A stretch of DNA of 64,000 nt from CADEDH01 sp039201605. Its GTDB lineage: Bacteria > Actinomycetota > Acidimicrobiia > Acidimicrobiales > SZUA-35. Under the pieces are notes generated by a model. It was not told the origin of the DNA, ran no database searches, and worked only from the letters and a program-made list of their open reading frames with translations. The translations under genes and the position numbers were made by a program. The DNA is taken from the NCBI GenBank assembly GCA_039201605.1, contig JBCCRO010000002.1:124001-188000 (forward strand). Reading direction: 5' to 3'. The first letter of the stretch is position 1. The number at the start of each line of letters is the position of its first letter. Shown here in pieces: positions 53,597-61,536 of the stretch.

Positions 53597-53637
53597 GCGA
53601 GGCTCACCGGGAAGGGGCTCCGCCTACGCTAGCGGTC

Positions 53638-54837
53638 GTGACCACCACCGCCGGATCGCCACTGGAGCGGACCGCCGTCGAGGGCGCCGACCGTGGCCCC
53701 ACCGCCGGCGACCCGTCGGCCGCCCGGTCGTTGCACCACATCACCGTGGTCACCCCCGAGGGCGTGGTGCTCGAGTTCCGGGCCGCCGGGATCGCCTCCC
53801 GGATGATCGCCATCACCGTCGACGTGTTCCTCCAGTTCGTGCTCTTGATCGGCGTGATCGTGGTGATCGGTTTCCTGTCGGTGGTCAACGCCACCGTGGC
53901 CGTGGTCAGCGCTCTGGTCCTGATCTTCCTCGTGTTCTGGGGCTATCCGGCGCTCCTGGAGACGTTCTGGGGTGGGCGCACCGTCGGCAAGCGGCTGTTC
54001 CGGCTGCGGGTGCTGACCGTGGAGGGCGGACCGATCGGCTTCCGCCACGCCGCCATCCGGGCCCTGCTCGGCCTGCTCGACTTCTGGATCCCGGCCCCCG
54101 GTGGCCTGGTCGCCCTGGTGACCGCCCTCGTCACCCGGCGTAGCCAGCGAGTGGGCGATCTGGCGGCGGGGACGATCGTGGTGCGCGAGCCGAAGTTCGA
54201 CCTCGACGCCATCTTCTTCAACGCCGGGACGTGGCGGCGGGAGGTCCGCCGGGAGGCGGCCCGGGGCCAGGAGCTGCTGAGCCCGATGCCCGACGTCCAG
54301 GCCAACGGCCTGTCGCTCGACGCCGGCCTGCTGCAGCCCCACCACTACGCCCTGGCCCGGGAGTTCCTGATCCGGGCCCCCGAGCTCCTGCCCCGACCCC
54401 GTCACGACCTCGGTGTCGATCTGGCCGACCGCCTGGCCGTCGCCACCGGCAATCCGCGGCCTCCCGACGTGCCGCCAGAGCCCTTCCTCCAATCGTTGCT
54501 CCACGCCTACCAGCAGCGCTCCCGCCAAGGCGCCCTGGGGGCGGCGCCGCCGCCGACGGGCGCACCGGCGGTGGGCGCGCCGATCGCGGCCCCACCCCCG
54601 ACCGGGCCGCCGCTGGCGGTGGGCGCTTCACCGCCGATGGGCGCGCCGATCGCGGCCCCACCGCCGACCGGGCCGCCGCCGGCGGCGTCGCCCGGGCCCG
54701 GACCGACGGTGGCGCCGATCGAGGGGCCCGGCGTCGCAACCGATCTCGGCGACCTGCCGATGCCGAGCGGCCCGCCCCTCGACGCCGTCCCGCCGCCCGA
54801 CGCCGCTAGCCGGGTCGAGGACCCCGGCCGGGGATAA
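53638..54837 (+). CDS. RDD family membrane protein with disordered tail
   Basis: The 399-residue protein has an RDD domain in the first 180 residues: VLEFRAAGIASRMIAITVDVFLQF, VLIFLVFWGYPALLETFWGGRTVGKRLFRLRV and RSQRVGDLAAGTIVV. Then come a helical part and a Pro/Ala/Gly-rich end with repeated GAPIAAPPPTGPP units (54571-54690). RDD proteins are often transporters or partners of SpoIIM. TACGCT (53625-53630) lies 7 nt before the GTG; the intergenic space to the divergent SpoIIM gene is only 41 nt. Confidence 0.87.
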   Translation: MTTTAGSPLERTAVEGADRGPTAGDPSAARSLHHITVVTPEGVVLEFRAAGIASRMIAITVDVFLQFVLLIGVIVVIGFLSVVNATVAVVSALVLIFLVFWGYPALLETFWGGRTVGKRLFRLRVLTVEGGPIGFRHAAIRALLGLLDFWIPAPGGLVALVTALVTRRSQRVGDLAAGTIVVREPKFDLDAIFFNAGTWRREVRREAARGQELLSPMPDVQANGLSLDAGLLQPHHYALAREFLIRAPELLPRPRHDLGVDLADRLAVATGNPRPPDVPPEPFLQSLLHAYQQRSRQGALGAAPPPTGAPAVGAPIAAPPPTGPPLAVGASPPMGAPIAAPPPTGPPPAASPGPGPTVAPIEGPGVATDLGDLPMPSGPPLDAVPPPDAASRVEDPGRG

Positions 54838-54876
54838 CGGACCGGGCCCGGCGGGTCGGGTCGGTAGCCTGAAGGG

Positions 54877-56034
54877 GTGACCCACTACCTCGACAACGCC
54901 GCCACCACCCGGGTGCGACCGGGCGCGCTCGAGGCCATGCTGCCCCTCTTCACCGAGACCTACGGCAATCCGTCAGGGGCCCACCGGATGGCCCGGTCGG
55001 CCAACCACGCCCTCGACGACGCCCGAGACGCCGTGGCCGTCGCCACCGGCGCCGAGCCGGGCCAGGTCGTGTTCACGGGCGGCGGCACCGAAGCCGACGC
55101 CCTGGCCATCCGGGGTGTCATCGACGCCGCAGGCGGTGTGCCGGTCACCACCGCCATCGAACACCACGCCGTGCTCGACCCGGTCACCCACCTCGGCGGC
55201 CGGGTGGTGCCCGTCGCCGCCGACGGCCGGATCGACCTCGACGCCCTGGAGGCGACGCTCACCGAGGTGGCCGCCACCGGCGACACGGTGTCGGTCGTCT
55301 CGATCATGACCGCCAACAACGAGACCGGGGTCATCCAGCCGCTCCGGGAGACGGTCGAGGTGGTGCGGCGCTCGGCCCCCGACGCCGCGGTCCACACCGA
55401 CGCCGTGCAGGCCCTGTGCTGGGTCGATCTGGCCGAGGCGGCGGCGACGGTCGACCTGCTCTCGATCAGTGCCCACAAGTTCGGGGGGCCCAAGGGCACG
55501 GGGGCCCTCATCGTGCGCAACGGCGTGACCCTCGCCCCGCTGCTGCGCGGCGGCGGCCAGGAGCGCGACCGTCGGGGCGGCACCCAGAACGTGGCCGGGA
55601 TCGCCGGCATGGCGGCTGCGGCCAGCGAGACGGTGGCCGAACGGTCGGCCGCCCTCGGCCGGGTGACGGCCCTGCGCGATCGACTGATCGAGGGGATCAG
55701 GGGCGCCGTCGACGGGGTGCACGAGTCCGGGGTCGGGGCCGACGCCGACCGCAGCCACAAGACGGCAAACATCGCCCACCTCTGCTTCGAGGGGATCGAG
55801 AGCGAGGCCCTGCTGTTCCTGCTGGAGAAGAACGACATCATGGCCTCGGCCGCCTCGTCGTGCGCCAGCGGCGCCCAGGAGCCGAGCCACGTGCTGGCCG
55901 CCATGGGTGTGCCCCGCCATCTGGCGGCCGGCTCGCTGCGGCTGTCGTTGGGCTACGACTCGACCGAGGCCGACGTCGACGCCGTCCTCGACGTGCTCCC
56001 CGGCGCCGTGGCCCGTCTCCGAGGGCAGGGCTGA
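54877..56034 (+). CDS. Cysteine desulfurase (IscS/NifS-like)
   Basis: The 385-residue PLP enzyme takes sulfur from cysteine. Visible are YLDNAATTRVRP, GTEADALAIRG, AIEHHAVLDP, the PLP-lysine SAHKFGGPKGTGAL (Lys201), GGGQERDRRGGTQNVAG and the sulfur-carrier loop ASAASSCASGAQEPSHVL with Cys329. The direct operon partner is mnmA, so it probably feeds sulfur for tRNA thiolation; it may also supply the Fe-S protein at 30.7 kb. TAGCCT ends 6 nt before the GTG. Confidence 0.94.
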   Translation: MTHYLDNAATTRVRPGALEAMLPLFTETYGNPSGAHRMARSANHALDDARDAVAVATGAEPGQVVFTGGGTEADALAIRGVIDAAGGVPVTTAIEHHAVLDPVTHLGGRVVPVAADGRIDLDALEATLTEVAATGDTVSVVSIMTANNETGVIQPLRETVEVVRRSAPDAAVHTDAVQALCWVDLAEAAATVDLLSISAHKFGGPKGTGALIVRNGVTLAPLLRGGGQERDRRGGTQNVAGIAGMAAAASETVAERSAALGRVTALRDRLIEGIRGAVDGVHESGVGADADRSHKTANIAHLCFEGIESEALLFLLEKNDIMASAASSCASGAQEPSHVLAAMGVPRHLAAGSLRLSLGYDSTEADVDAVLDVLPGAVARLRGQG

Positions 56035-56037
56035 GGT

Positions 56038-56076
56038 GGCGGGAGCGAAGCCGATGCGGCAGGAGCGAAGCTGATG
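56038..56076 (+). repeat. Tandem 19-bp repeat carrying a duplicated RBS-ATG, upstream of mnmA
   Basis: GGCGGGAGCGAAGCCGATG (56038-56056) and GGCAGGAGCGAAGCTGATG (56058-56076) differ at two positions. Each holds a Shine-Dalgarno and an ATG 8 nt later; the second ATG starts mnmA. The first ATG opens a six-codon ORF whose TGA overlaps the mnmA ATG. Confidence 0.8.
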
Positions 56077-57183
56077 GCGTCGATCATGGTCGGCATGTCG
56101 GGCGGGGTCGACTCGTCGGTGGCCGCCGCCCTCCTGGCCGATCAGGGCCACGAGGTGGTCGGCGTCACCCTCAAGCTCTGGGGCGGGGAGAGCGACTCGG
56201 GCTGCTGCTCGGTATCCGATGTCGACGACGCCCGCCGGGTGGCCCGTACCCTCGGCATCGACCATCACGTGTTCAATTTCGGCGACGAGTTCGACCGCCA
56301 CGTCGTCGACCCCTACGTCGCCGACCACCAGGCCGGCCGCACCCCCAACCCCTGCGTGGAGTGCAACCGCCACATCAAGTTCGACAAGCTCCTCGACCGG
56401 GCCGAGGCCCTCGGTTTCGACGCCGTGGCCACCGGCCACCACGCCGCCATCGCCACCGTGGGCCGGGGGCCCGACGCCCGCCGCTACATCGCCCGCGGGG
56501 CCGACCAGGCCAAGGATCAGTCCTACGTCCTCTACATGCTCGACCAGTACCAGCTGGCCCGGACGTGGCTCCCGGTCGGTGGCCTGACCAAGGACGAGGT
56601 GCGGGCCCGGGCGGCCGAGCTCGATCTCCGCACCGCGGCCAAGCCCGACAGCCAGGACGTGTGCTTCATCCACTCCCAGGGTGGGCGCCGGGAGTTCCTG
56701 GGCGACCGCATCCCCCTGGCCCCGGCCCGCCTGGTCGACCTCGACGGGGCCGAGGTCGGCACCGTGTCGTCGGTGGAGCTGGTGACGGTGGGGCAGCGCC
56801 GGGGGCTCGACCTCGGCGGCGGGGCCGAGCGCCGCTACGTGGTCGACATCGACCGACCGGCGGGCGTGGTCACCGTCGGCGAGCGCCAGCACCTGCTGAC
56901 CGAGTCCCAGCCTCTGCGCCAGGTGGTGTGGGCCGACGCCCCGGTGACCGGTGCGCTCGACTTCCAGTGCTCGGCCCACGGGGCGGTCCGCCCCGGCCGC
57001 CTCGACCTCGGCCCTCCCCCCGGCGGCGAGCAGGCCGTCGACGGCGACCCCGACCGGGCCGAGGCCGTGATCTCCTGGCGCGGCCCGCAGCCCAAGGTGG
57101 CCGAGGGGCAGTCGATCGCCTTCTACGTCGGCGATCGGGTGGTGGGCGGCGCCCTCGCCGCCACCCCGAGGCTCCGCCCGTGA
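56074..57183 (+). CDS. mnmA: tRNA 2-thiouridylase MnmA
   Basis: MnmA puts sulfur on U34 of tRNA-Lys/Glu/Gln. The 369 residues have the PP-loop MSGGVDSSVAAALL, the first catalytic cysteine in NPCVECNRHIKFD, ATGHHAAI, KDQSYVLYML and the second cysteine in SQDVCFI, then GQRRGL and a C-terminal beta-barrel. A six-codon upstream ORF overlaps the ATG (TGATG), made by a tandem copy of the ribosome-binding region. The stop overlaps the next gene (GTGA). Confidence 0.96.
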   Translation: MASIMVGMSGGVDSSVAAALLADQGHEVVGVTLKLWGGESDSGCCSVSDVDDARRVARTLGIDHHVFNFGDEFDRHVVDPYVADHQAGRTPNPCVECNRHIKFDKLLDRAEALGFDAVATGHHAAIATVGRGPDARRYIARGADQAKDQSYVLYMLDQYQLARTWLPVGGLTKDEVRARAAELDLRTAAKPDSQDVCFIHSQGGRREFLGDRIPLAPARLVDLDGAEVGTVSSVELVTVGQRRGLDLGGGAERRYVVDIDRPAGVVTVGERQHLLTESQPLRQVVWADAPVTGALDFQCSAHGAVRPGRLDLGPPPGGEQAVDGDPDRAEAVISWRGPQPKVAEGQSIAFYVGDRVVGGALAATPRLRP

Positions 57184-58187
57184 CCGTCGATTCGCTCCGG
57201 TCCCGCATCACCACCGACGTGGAGGCGGCGGCCGAGGTGCTGCGCCGCGGCGGTCTGATCGGGCTCCCCACCGAGACCGTCTACGGCCTCGGGGCCGACG
57301 CCTCATCGTCCGACGCCGTCGGCCGGATCTTCGCCGCCAAGGGTCGCCCCGCCGGCCACCCCCTGATCGTGCACCTGGCCTCGGTGGCCCAGGTCCCGGC
57401 GTGGGCCGACCTCGACGACGCCCTGGTCGACCAGGTGGCGGCGCTGGCCGAGGCGTGCTGGCCCGGCCCGCTGACCGTGATCGTGCCCCGCTCCCATCGG
57501 GTGGCGCCCGAGGCGGTCGGCGGCCGCACCACCATCGGGCTGCGGGTGCCTGACCACCCGGTGGCCCTCGCCCTGCTCGACGCCTTCGGCGGCGGCGTGG
57601 CCGCCCCGTCGGCCAACCGGTTCGGCAAGGTGAGCCCCACCACCGCGGCCCACGTGCTCGACGACCTGGGGGAGCGGGTCGATCTCGTGCTCGACGGTGG
57701 CCCGACCACGGTCGGCGTCGAGTCGACGATCGTGGAGCTGGGCCCGGCCGGGCCGACGATGCTCCGCCCCGGCGGCGTGACCATCGATCGGCTGTCGGCC
57801 GTCCTCGGCCGCCGGGTGGTGGACGGTCGAGGGGGCGAGTCCCGGGCCTCGGGCATGCTCGCCTCCCACTACGCTCCGACCGCCACGGTCGAACTTCTCG
57901 ACGACGTCCAGGCTTTGGCCGCCCGCATGGCCGAGCTGGTCGATGGCGACCGCAGCCAACGGGTGGGCGTCGTCACGGCCGGGGCCATCCCCGGCGCCGC
58001 CCTCGATCTCGGGCCGTGGTGGCAGGTGCTGCCGGCCGAGGCCGACGGCTTCGCCGCCGAACTCTACGGCGCGTTCCGCACCGCCGATGCCGCCGGGGTG
58101 GAGCGGCTCCTGGTGATCCCGCCCCGCTCGGGGGCGTTGGTCGACGCCGTGCTCGACCGCCTGGCCAAGGCCGCCGGCGCCGGCTGA
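57180..58187 (+). CDS. tsaC: Threonylcarbamoyl-AMP synthase (Sua5/TsaC family)
   Basis: This enzyme makes threonylcarbamoyl-AMP for t6A at position 37 of tRNAs. The 335 residues combine the YrdC domain (GGLIGLPTETVYGLGADA, KGRPAGHPLIVHL, APSANRFGKVSPTTA) and a C-terminal Sua5 domain (SRASGMLASHYAPTATVEL), so it is the long Sua5 type. Sua5 is often beside prfA/prmC in actinobacteria; here it is joined to mnmA, GTG 57180 overlapping the mnmA stop. Confidence 0.95.
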   Translation: MTVDSLRSRITTDVEAAAEVLRRGGLIGLPTETVYGLGADASSSDAVGRIFAAKGRPAGHPLIVHLASVAQVPAWADLDDALVDQVAALAEACWPGPLTVIVPRSHRVAPEAVGGRTTIGLRVPDHPVALALLDAFGGGVAAPSANRFGKVSPTTAAHVLDDLGERVDLVLDGGPTTVGVESTIVELGPAGPTMLRPGGVTIDRLSAVLGRRVVDGRGGESRASGMLASHYAPTATVELLDDVQALAARMAELVDGDRSQRVGVVTAGAIPGAALDLGPWWQVLPAEADGFAAELYGAFRTADAAGVERLLVIPPRSGALVDAVLDRLAKAAGAG

Positions 58188-58278
58188 GATCGCCGGACCC
58201 ACCGGTGGGCGGGCCGCTCGGCCCTCGGGCATCGGCCTCAAACCCGGCCGCTGTTGACGGGGCCGTTATGCTCCCCTG

Positions 58279-59388
58279 ATGCACGAGTTACTTGCGGTGG
58301 GGGTGGGCACCGGTACCGGAGACGGCGGGTCGGGGTCGGTCACCCTGCTCATCATCTACATCGCGCTGGCGATCGGCGTGTCCTTCCTCTGCTCGATCAT
58401 GGAGGCGGTGCTGCTGAGCGTGTCGCCCGCCTATATCGGGGCGTTGGAGGCCGACAACCCGACCGCCGCCGGTCGGTTGCGGGAGCTGAAGAGCGACGTC
58501 GATCGTCCCTTGGCCGCCATCCTCACCCTCAACACCGTGGCCCACACCATCGGGGCGGCGGGAGCGGGGGCCGAGGCGGCCGCCGTGTTCGGCAGTGCCG
58601 CCATCGGCATCTTCTCCGCCGTCCTCACCCTGGGCATCCTCGTGCTCAGCGAGATCATCCCCAAGACCCTGGGTGCGGTCTACTGGCGTGGTCTGGCCCC
58701 GGTCGTCGGCCTGTTGCTCAAGCCGCTGATCTACCTGCTCTACCCGCTGGTGCTCATGTCGCAGTGGTTCGCCAAGCTGCTGACCCGGGGCGAGAAGGGC
58801 GGCGACGTCAGCCGCGAGGAGTTGGCCGCCCTGGCCGACATCGGCGCCGAGGAGGGCGTGTTCCAGCACGGCGAGGCCCGGCTGTTCAAGAGCCTGCTCC
58901 GCTTCGAGAGCCTGCGGGTGTCGGACGTGATGACGCCCCGCACCGTCGTGGTCGCCTTCCCCGAGACCACCACCGTCCAGGAGCTGGTCGAGGCCAAGCG
59001 GCCCTTCTCCCGCTACCCGGTCTACGCCGACAACCGCGACAGCATCACCGGCTACGTCCTCCTGGCCGACGCCCTGGCCCTGGTGGCCGACGACGCCCAC
59101 GACACGCCGGTCGGTTCGCTCCGCCGTGAGTTGATGGCCGTGCCCGAGAGCCGGTCGGTGCTGGAGCTGTTCGAGGATCTGGTCGAGGGCGGCGAGCACA
59201 TCGCCCTCGTGGTCGACGAGTACGGGGGCACGGCGGGCATCGCCACCCTGGAGGATGTGATCGAGACCCTGCTCGGCCTCGAGATCACCGACGAGACCGA
59301 CACCACCAAGGACATGCAGGTGCTCGCCCGGGAGCGGTGGCGCACCCGGGCCTCGACGCTCGGCCTGCTGGAGGACAGCGAAGGCTGA
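58279..59388 (+). CDS. CNNM/hemolysin-like DUF21-CBS membrane protein
   Basis: The 369-residue protein has an N-terminal DUF21 domain with three or four helices (VSFLCSIMEAVLLSVS, FSAVLTLGILVLSEIIPKTLG), then a CBS pair (VMTPRTVVVAFPETTTVQEL, YVLLADALALV and IALVVDEYGGTAGIATLEDVIE). The CorC/HlyC transporter-associated C-domain found in many relatives is missing. Family members act in Mg or metal transport. TATGCT ends 6 nt before the ATG. Confidence 0.92.
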   Translation: MHELLAVGVGTGTGDGGSGSVTLLIIYIALAIGVSFLCSIMEAVLLSVSPAYIGALEADNPTAAGRLRELKSDVDRPLAAILTLNTVAHTIGAAGAGAEAAAVFGSAAIGIFSAVLTLGILVLSEIIPKTLGAVYWRGLAPVVGLLLKPLIYLLYPLVLMSQWFAKLLTRGEKGGDVSREELAALADIGAEEGVFQHGEARLFKSLLRFESLRVSDVMTPRTVVVAFPETTTVQELVEAKRPFSRYPVYADNRDSITGYVLLADALALVADDAHDTPVGSLRRELMAVPESRSVLELFEDLVEGGEHIALVVDEYGGTAGIATLEDVIETLLGLEITDETDTTKDMQVLARERWRTRASTLGLLEDSEG

Positions 59389-59541
59389 GCCCGCCCCGTC
59401 CCTCCCGCCCCGACGGACCGATCCGACGGACCGATCCGACGAGGGCCGTGCGGGGCCGACCCTCGACCCGGCCCCGCCGGGCCTCGTTCCCACCGCACCC
59501 CCATGCGCCGCTCCTCGCCGCCGATGGGGCGACCCGGGGCG

Positions 59542-60642
59542 TCAGTCGCAGCGCCCGTCGATGACCTCGTCGAGGCCGACCGATGCCGGGTGGAGGACGA
59601 TGCGATCGATCTCGTGGCCGTGGGACCGGCCCGCCAGCTGCAGGGTGTAGGTGCCGGCGGCGTCGAACTCGACGGCGATCCGGCTGAGCGAACCGTCCTG
59701 GGAGGCGGTGGCGGTCCAGTCGAAGTCGCCCTTGGCGTAGCCGACGACCTCGACGAAGCCGCCGTAGGAGCCGCCCCCGACCGGGCCGAATCGGGCGGCG
59801 TCGGGGAGGTTGATCCAGCTGCTGTTTGCGCTCTCGTCGCCCACCTCGAACGGCTGGCGCATCGACCAGGTGAAACGGTACTCGCCGGGCTCGGCGATCG
59901 TGATCGGGGCCGTGACCACGTCGACGGGCGTGCTGCTCGTCTCCTCCGGGGCCAGCCCCTCCCAGGTGGCGAAGGCGCCGTTGCCCACCCGGTTGTCGTA
60001 GCCGACCCGCCAGCCACCGACGAGGTCGAGATCCTCGATGTCGATGATCACGCAGGGGGCGTCGCCGGCCGGCGAGGCCGTGACCGACGATGTCGACGAA
60101 GCGGGCTCGGCGTCGTCCTCGTCGCCGGGGGCGTCGGCCACCGCCTCGCCGGTGGGTGCGGTGGTGGCCGGGGTCTCGGTCGACTCGGCGGCGCCGTCGG
60201 TGTCGGCGGCGCCATCGGTATCGGCCGCCTCGGCGGGGGCCGGCGTGGGTGGCACGGCCTCGGTCGTCGGCTCCTGCGGGCTCGCTCCGTCGCTCTCGGA
60301 TGCGGCCGGTGTGTCGGTTTCGCCGGGGAGGGCGGTCTCCTCCGCCGTCCGTGACAGACCGAGGTTGATCCCGACGGCGAGCACGGCGATCGCCGCGACC
60401 ACGCCGACGAACACCGCCCGCCCCGGAAGCATCGGCGACCGGACCGGTCGGCGATCGGGACGGGCTCGCCCGAGGAGACGGTCGAGGAGGGACGGCTCGT
60501 CGGACGAGGTGATCTCGCGCACCAGGAGGTCGCCGACGTGCGCCGGGAGGTGGGCGTCGAGGGCGGCGGGATCGTAGGGGTCGGCGTCGGCCAGCCGTCG
60601 TTCGAGCCGTCCGTCGACGAGGTCGTCGGGTTCGCTGCTCAT
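59542..60642 (-). CDS. Membrane protein coupled to ECF sigma factor (probable anti-sigma-like)
   Basis: The 366 residues start with a short cytoplasmic part (SSEPDDLVDGRLERRLADADP), one helix (VFVGVVAAIAVLAVGINLGL near 120), then a Thr/Ala/Glu-rich outside linker and a C-terminal beta-rich domain (VGGWRVGYDNRVGNGAFATWEG, GEYRFTWSMRQPFEVGDES, GTYTLQLAGRSHGHEIDRIVL) like carbohydrate- or jelly-roll domains. ATG overlaps the sigma stop (ATGA), the usual anti-sigma position, but the HxxxCxxC zinc motif is absent. The outer domain could sense a ligand at the surface. Confidence 0.75.
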   Translation of the reverse strand: MSSEPDDLVDGRLERRLADADPYDPAALDAHLPAHVGDLLVREITSSDEPSLLDRLLGRARPDRRPVRSPMLPGRAVFVGVVAAIAVLAVGINLGLSRTAEETALPGETDTPAASESDGASPQEPTTEAVPPTPAPAEAADTDGAADTDGAAESTETPATTAPTGEAVADAPGDEDDAEPASSTSSVTASPAGDAPCVIIDIEDLDLVGGWRVGYDNRVGNGAFATWEGLAPEETSSTPVDVVTAPITIAEPGEYRFTWSMRQPFEVGDESANSSWINLPDAARFGPVGGGSYGGFVEVVGYAKGDFDWTATASQDGSLSRIAVEFDAAGTYTLQLAGRSHGHEIDRIVLHPASVGLDEVIDGRCD

Positions 60643-61253
60643 GGTGACGTCACCTCCTCCGTCGCTGTCGTGTCGGGGTCGTCCTCTCCGGGGGGTAAGT
60701 GTCCGGATTCGGTCGGGCGTTCCCACTCGAGGCGCGACACCTCGGCGTGGAGCCGCTTCCGGGCCCGGAAGAGTCGCTTGCGGACGTTGCTTCCGGAGAG
60801 GCCCATCACCGTGGCGATCTCGCTCGGGGTGAGCTCCTCCCACGCCACCATCATCAGCAGCTCCCGATCGTCGGCCGGCAGGTGATGCAGCGCCCGCTTG
60901 ACCAGGTCGGCGTCGCCGTCGATGTCGACCGCCGGTGCGGTCTGCAGGTGGGGGAGCAGGAACGATGCCGCTCGGTCGACGAGGGCGCCGTGGCGTCGCC
61001 GGCCCCGCCGCTGATTGGCCAGCACCCGTCGGGCGATGCCGAACAGCCACGGTCGGACGGCGGGCTCCTCGGGGACGTCGCCGATACGCCGCCAAGCCAC
61101 CACGAACGTCTCCGACACGACGTCGGCGGCATCGTCGGCGCTGCAGCGTCGGAGGGCGTACGCCGTCACGTCACCGACGTAGCGCCGGTAGATCGAGTCG
61201 AGGAGATCGGCTTCCGCATCCTCGCCGTCCCCTCTCTGGCCCCTCAACACCAT
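60639..61253 (-). CDS. ECF-type RNA polymerase sigma factor (SigE/RpoE family)
   Basis: The 204 residues show region 2 (IYRRYVGDVTAYALRRCSADDAADVVSETFVVAWRRI, with WLFGIARRVLANQRR) and region 4 (ALHHLPADDRELLMMVAWEELTPSEIATVMGLSGSNVRKRLFRARKRL). ATG 61253 is supported by TAGGCT on the complement (61262-61267) 8 nt upstream; the frame is open further without homologous sequence. The next gene overlaps its stop and encodes a membrane partner, so the two probably form a sigma/anti-sigma pair. Confidence 0.92.
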   Translation of the reverse strand: MVLRGQRGDGEDAEADLLDSIYRRYVGDVTAYALRRCSADDAADVVSETFVVAWRRIGDVPEEPAVRPWLFGIARRVLANQRRGRRRHGALVDRAASFLLPHLQTAPAVDIDGDADLVKRALHHLPADDRELLMMVAWEELTPSEIATVMGLSGSNVRKRLFRARKRLHAEVSRLEWERPTESGHLPPGEDDPDTTATEEVTSP

Positions 61254-61414
61254 CGTCTCCGAGCCTACGCGGCCGCCGTCCGACCACCAGCGGCTCCACC
61301 GCCACCCAGCGCCCCGTCGTGATCGGCCATGTCGAACGCTCCGGATCCGGGACCGACCCCGTGCACGGTCCGCCTCAGGTGTATGTCCAGATCGGGGTGG
61401 GGCGTTCCAGAAAA

Positions 61415-61424
61415 TCGGTACCGA
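61415..61424. promoter_or_regulatory. Palindrome TCGGTACCGA upstream of the cellulase-LPMO gene
   Basis: A perfect 10-bp palindrome flanked by AAAA and (after one base) TTTT lies 112 bp before the start. In this GC-rich DNA the A/T flanks stand out. It could be an operator for a repressor of the polysaccharide-degrading gene; no known box was matched. Confidence 0.35.
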
Positions 61425-61536
61425 GTTTTGTTCGGGCGATGGCGGAACGCGACCGACCCCGCCGGACACCTAGGCCGTCGTGGGGCACACCACCTCGTCG
61501 CCACAGCGTGCGAGGCCGATCTCAGGAGTTTGACCG

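Noticed and set aside
55416..57179. Upstream in-frame extension of the Sua5 gene to 923 residues
   Set aside because: The extension overlaps the desulfurase and mnmA in another frame and is Arg/Gly/Pro-rich; GTG 57180 gives the family start.
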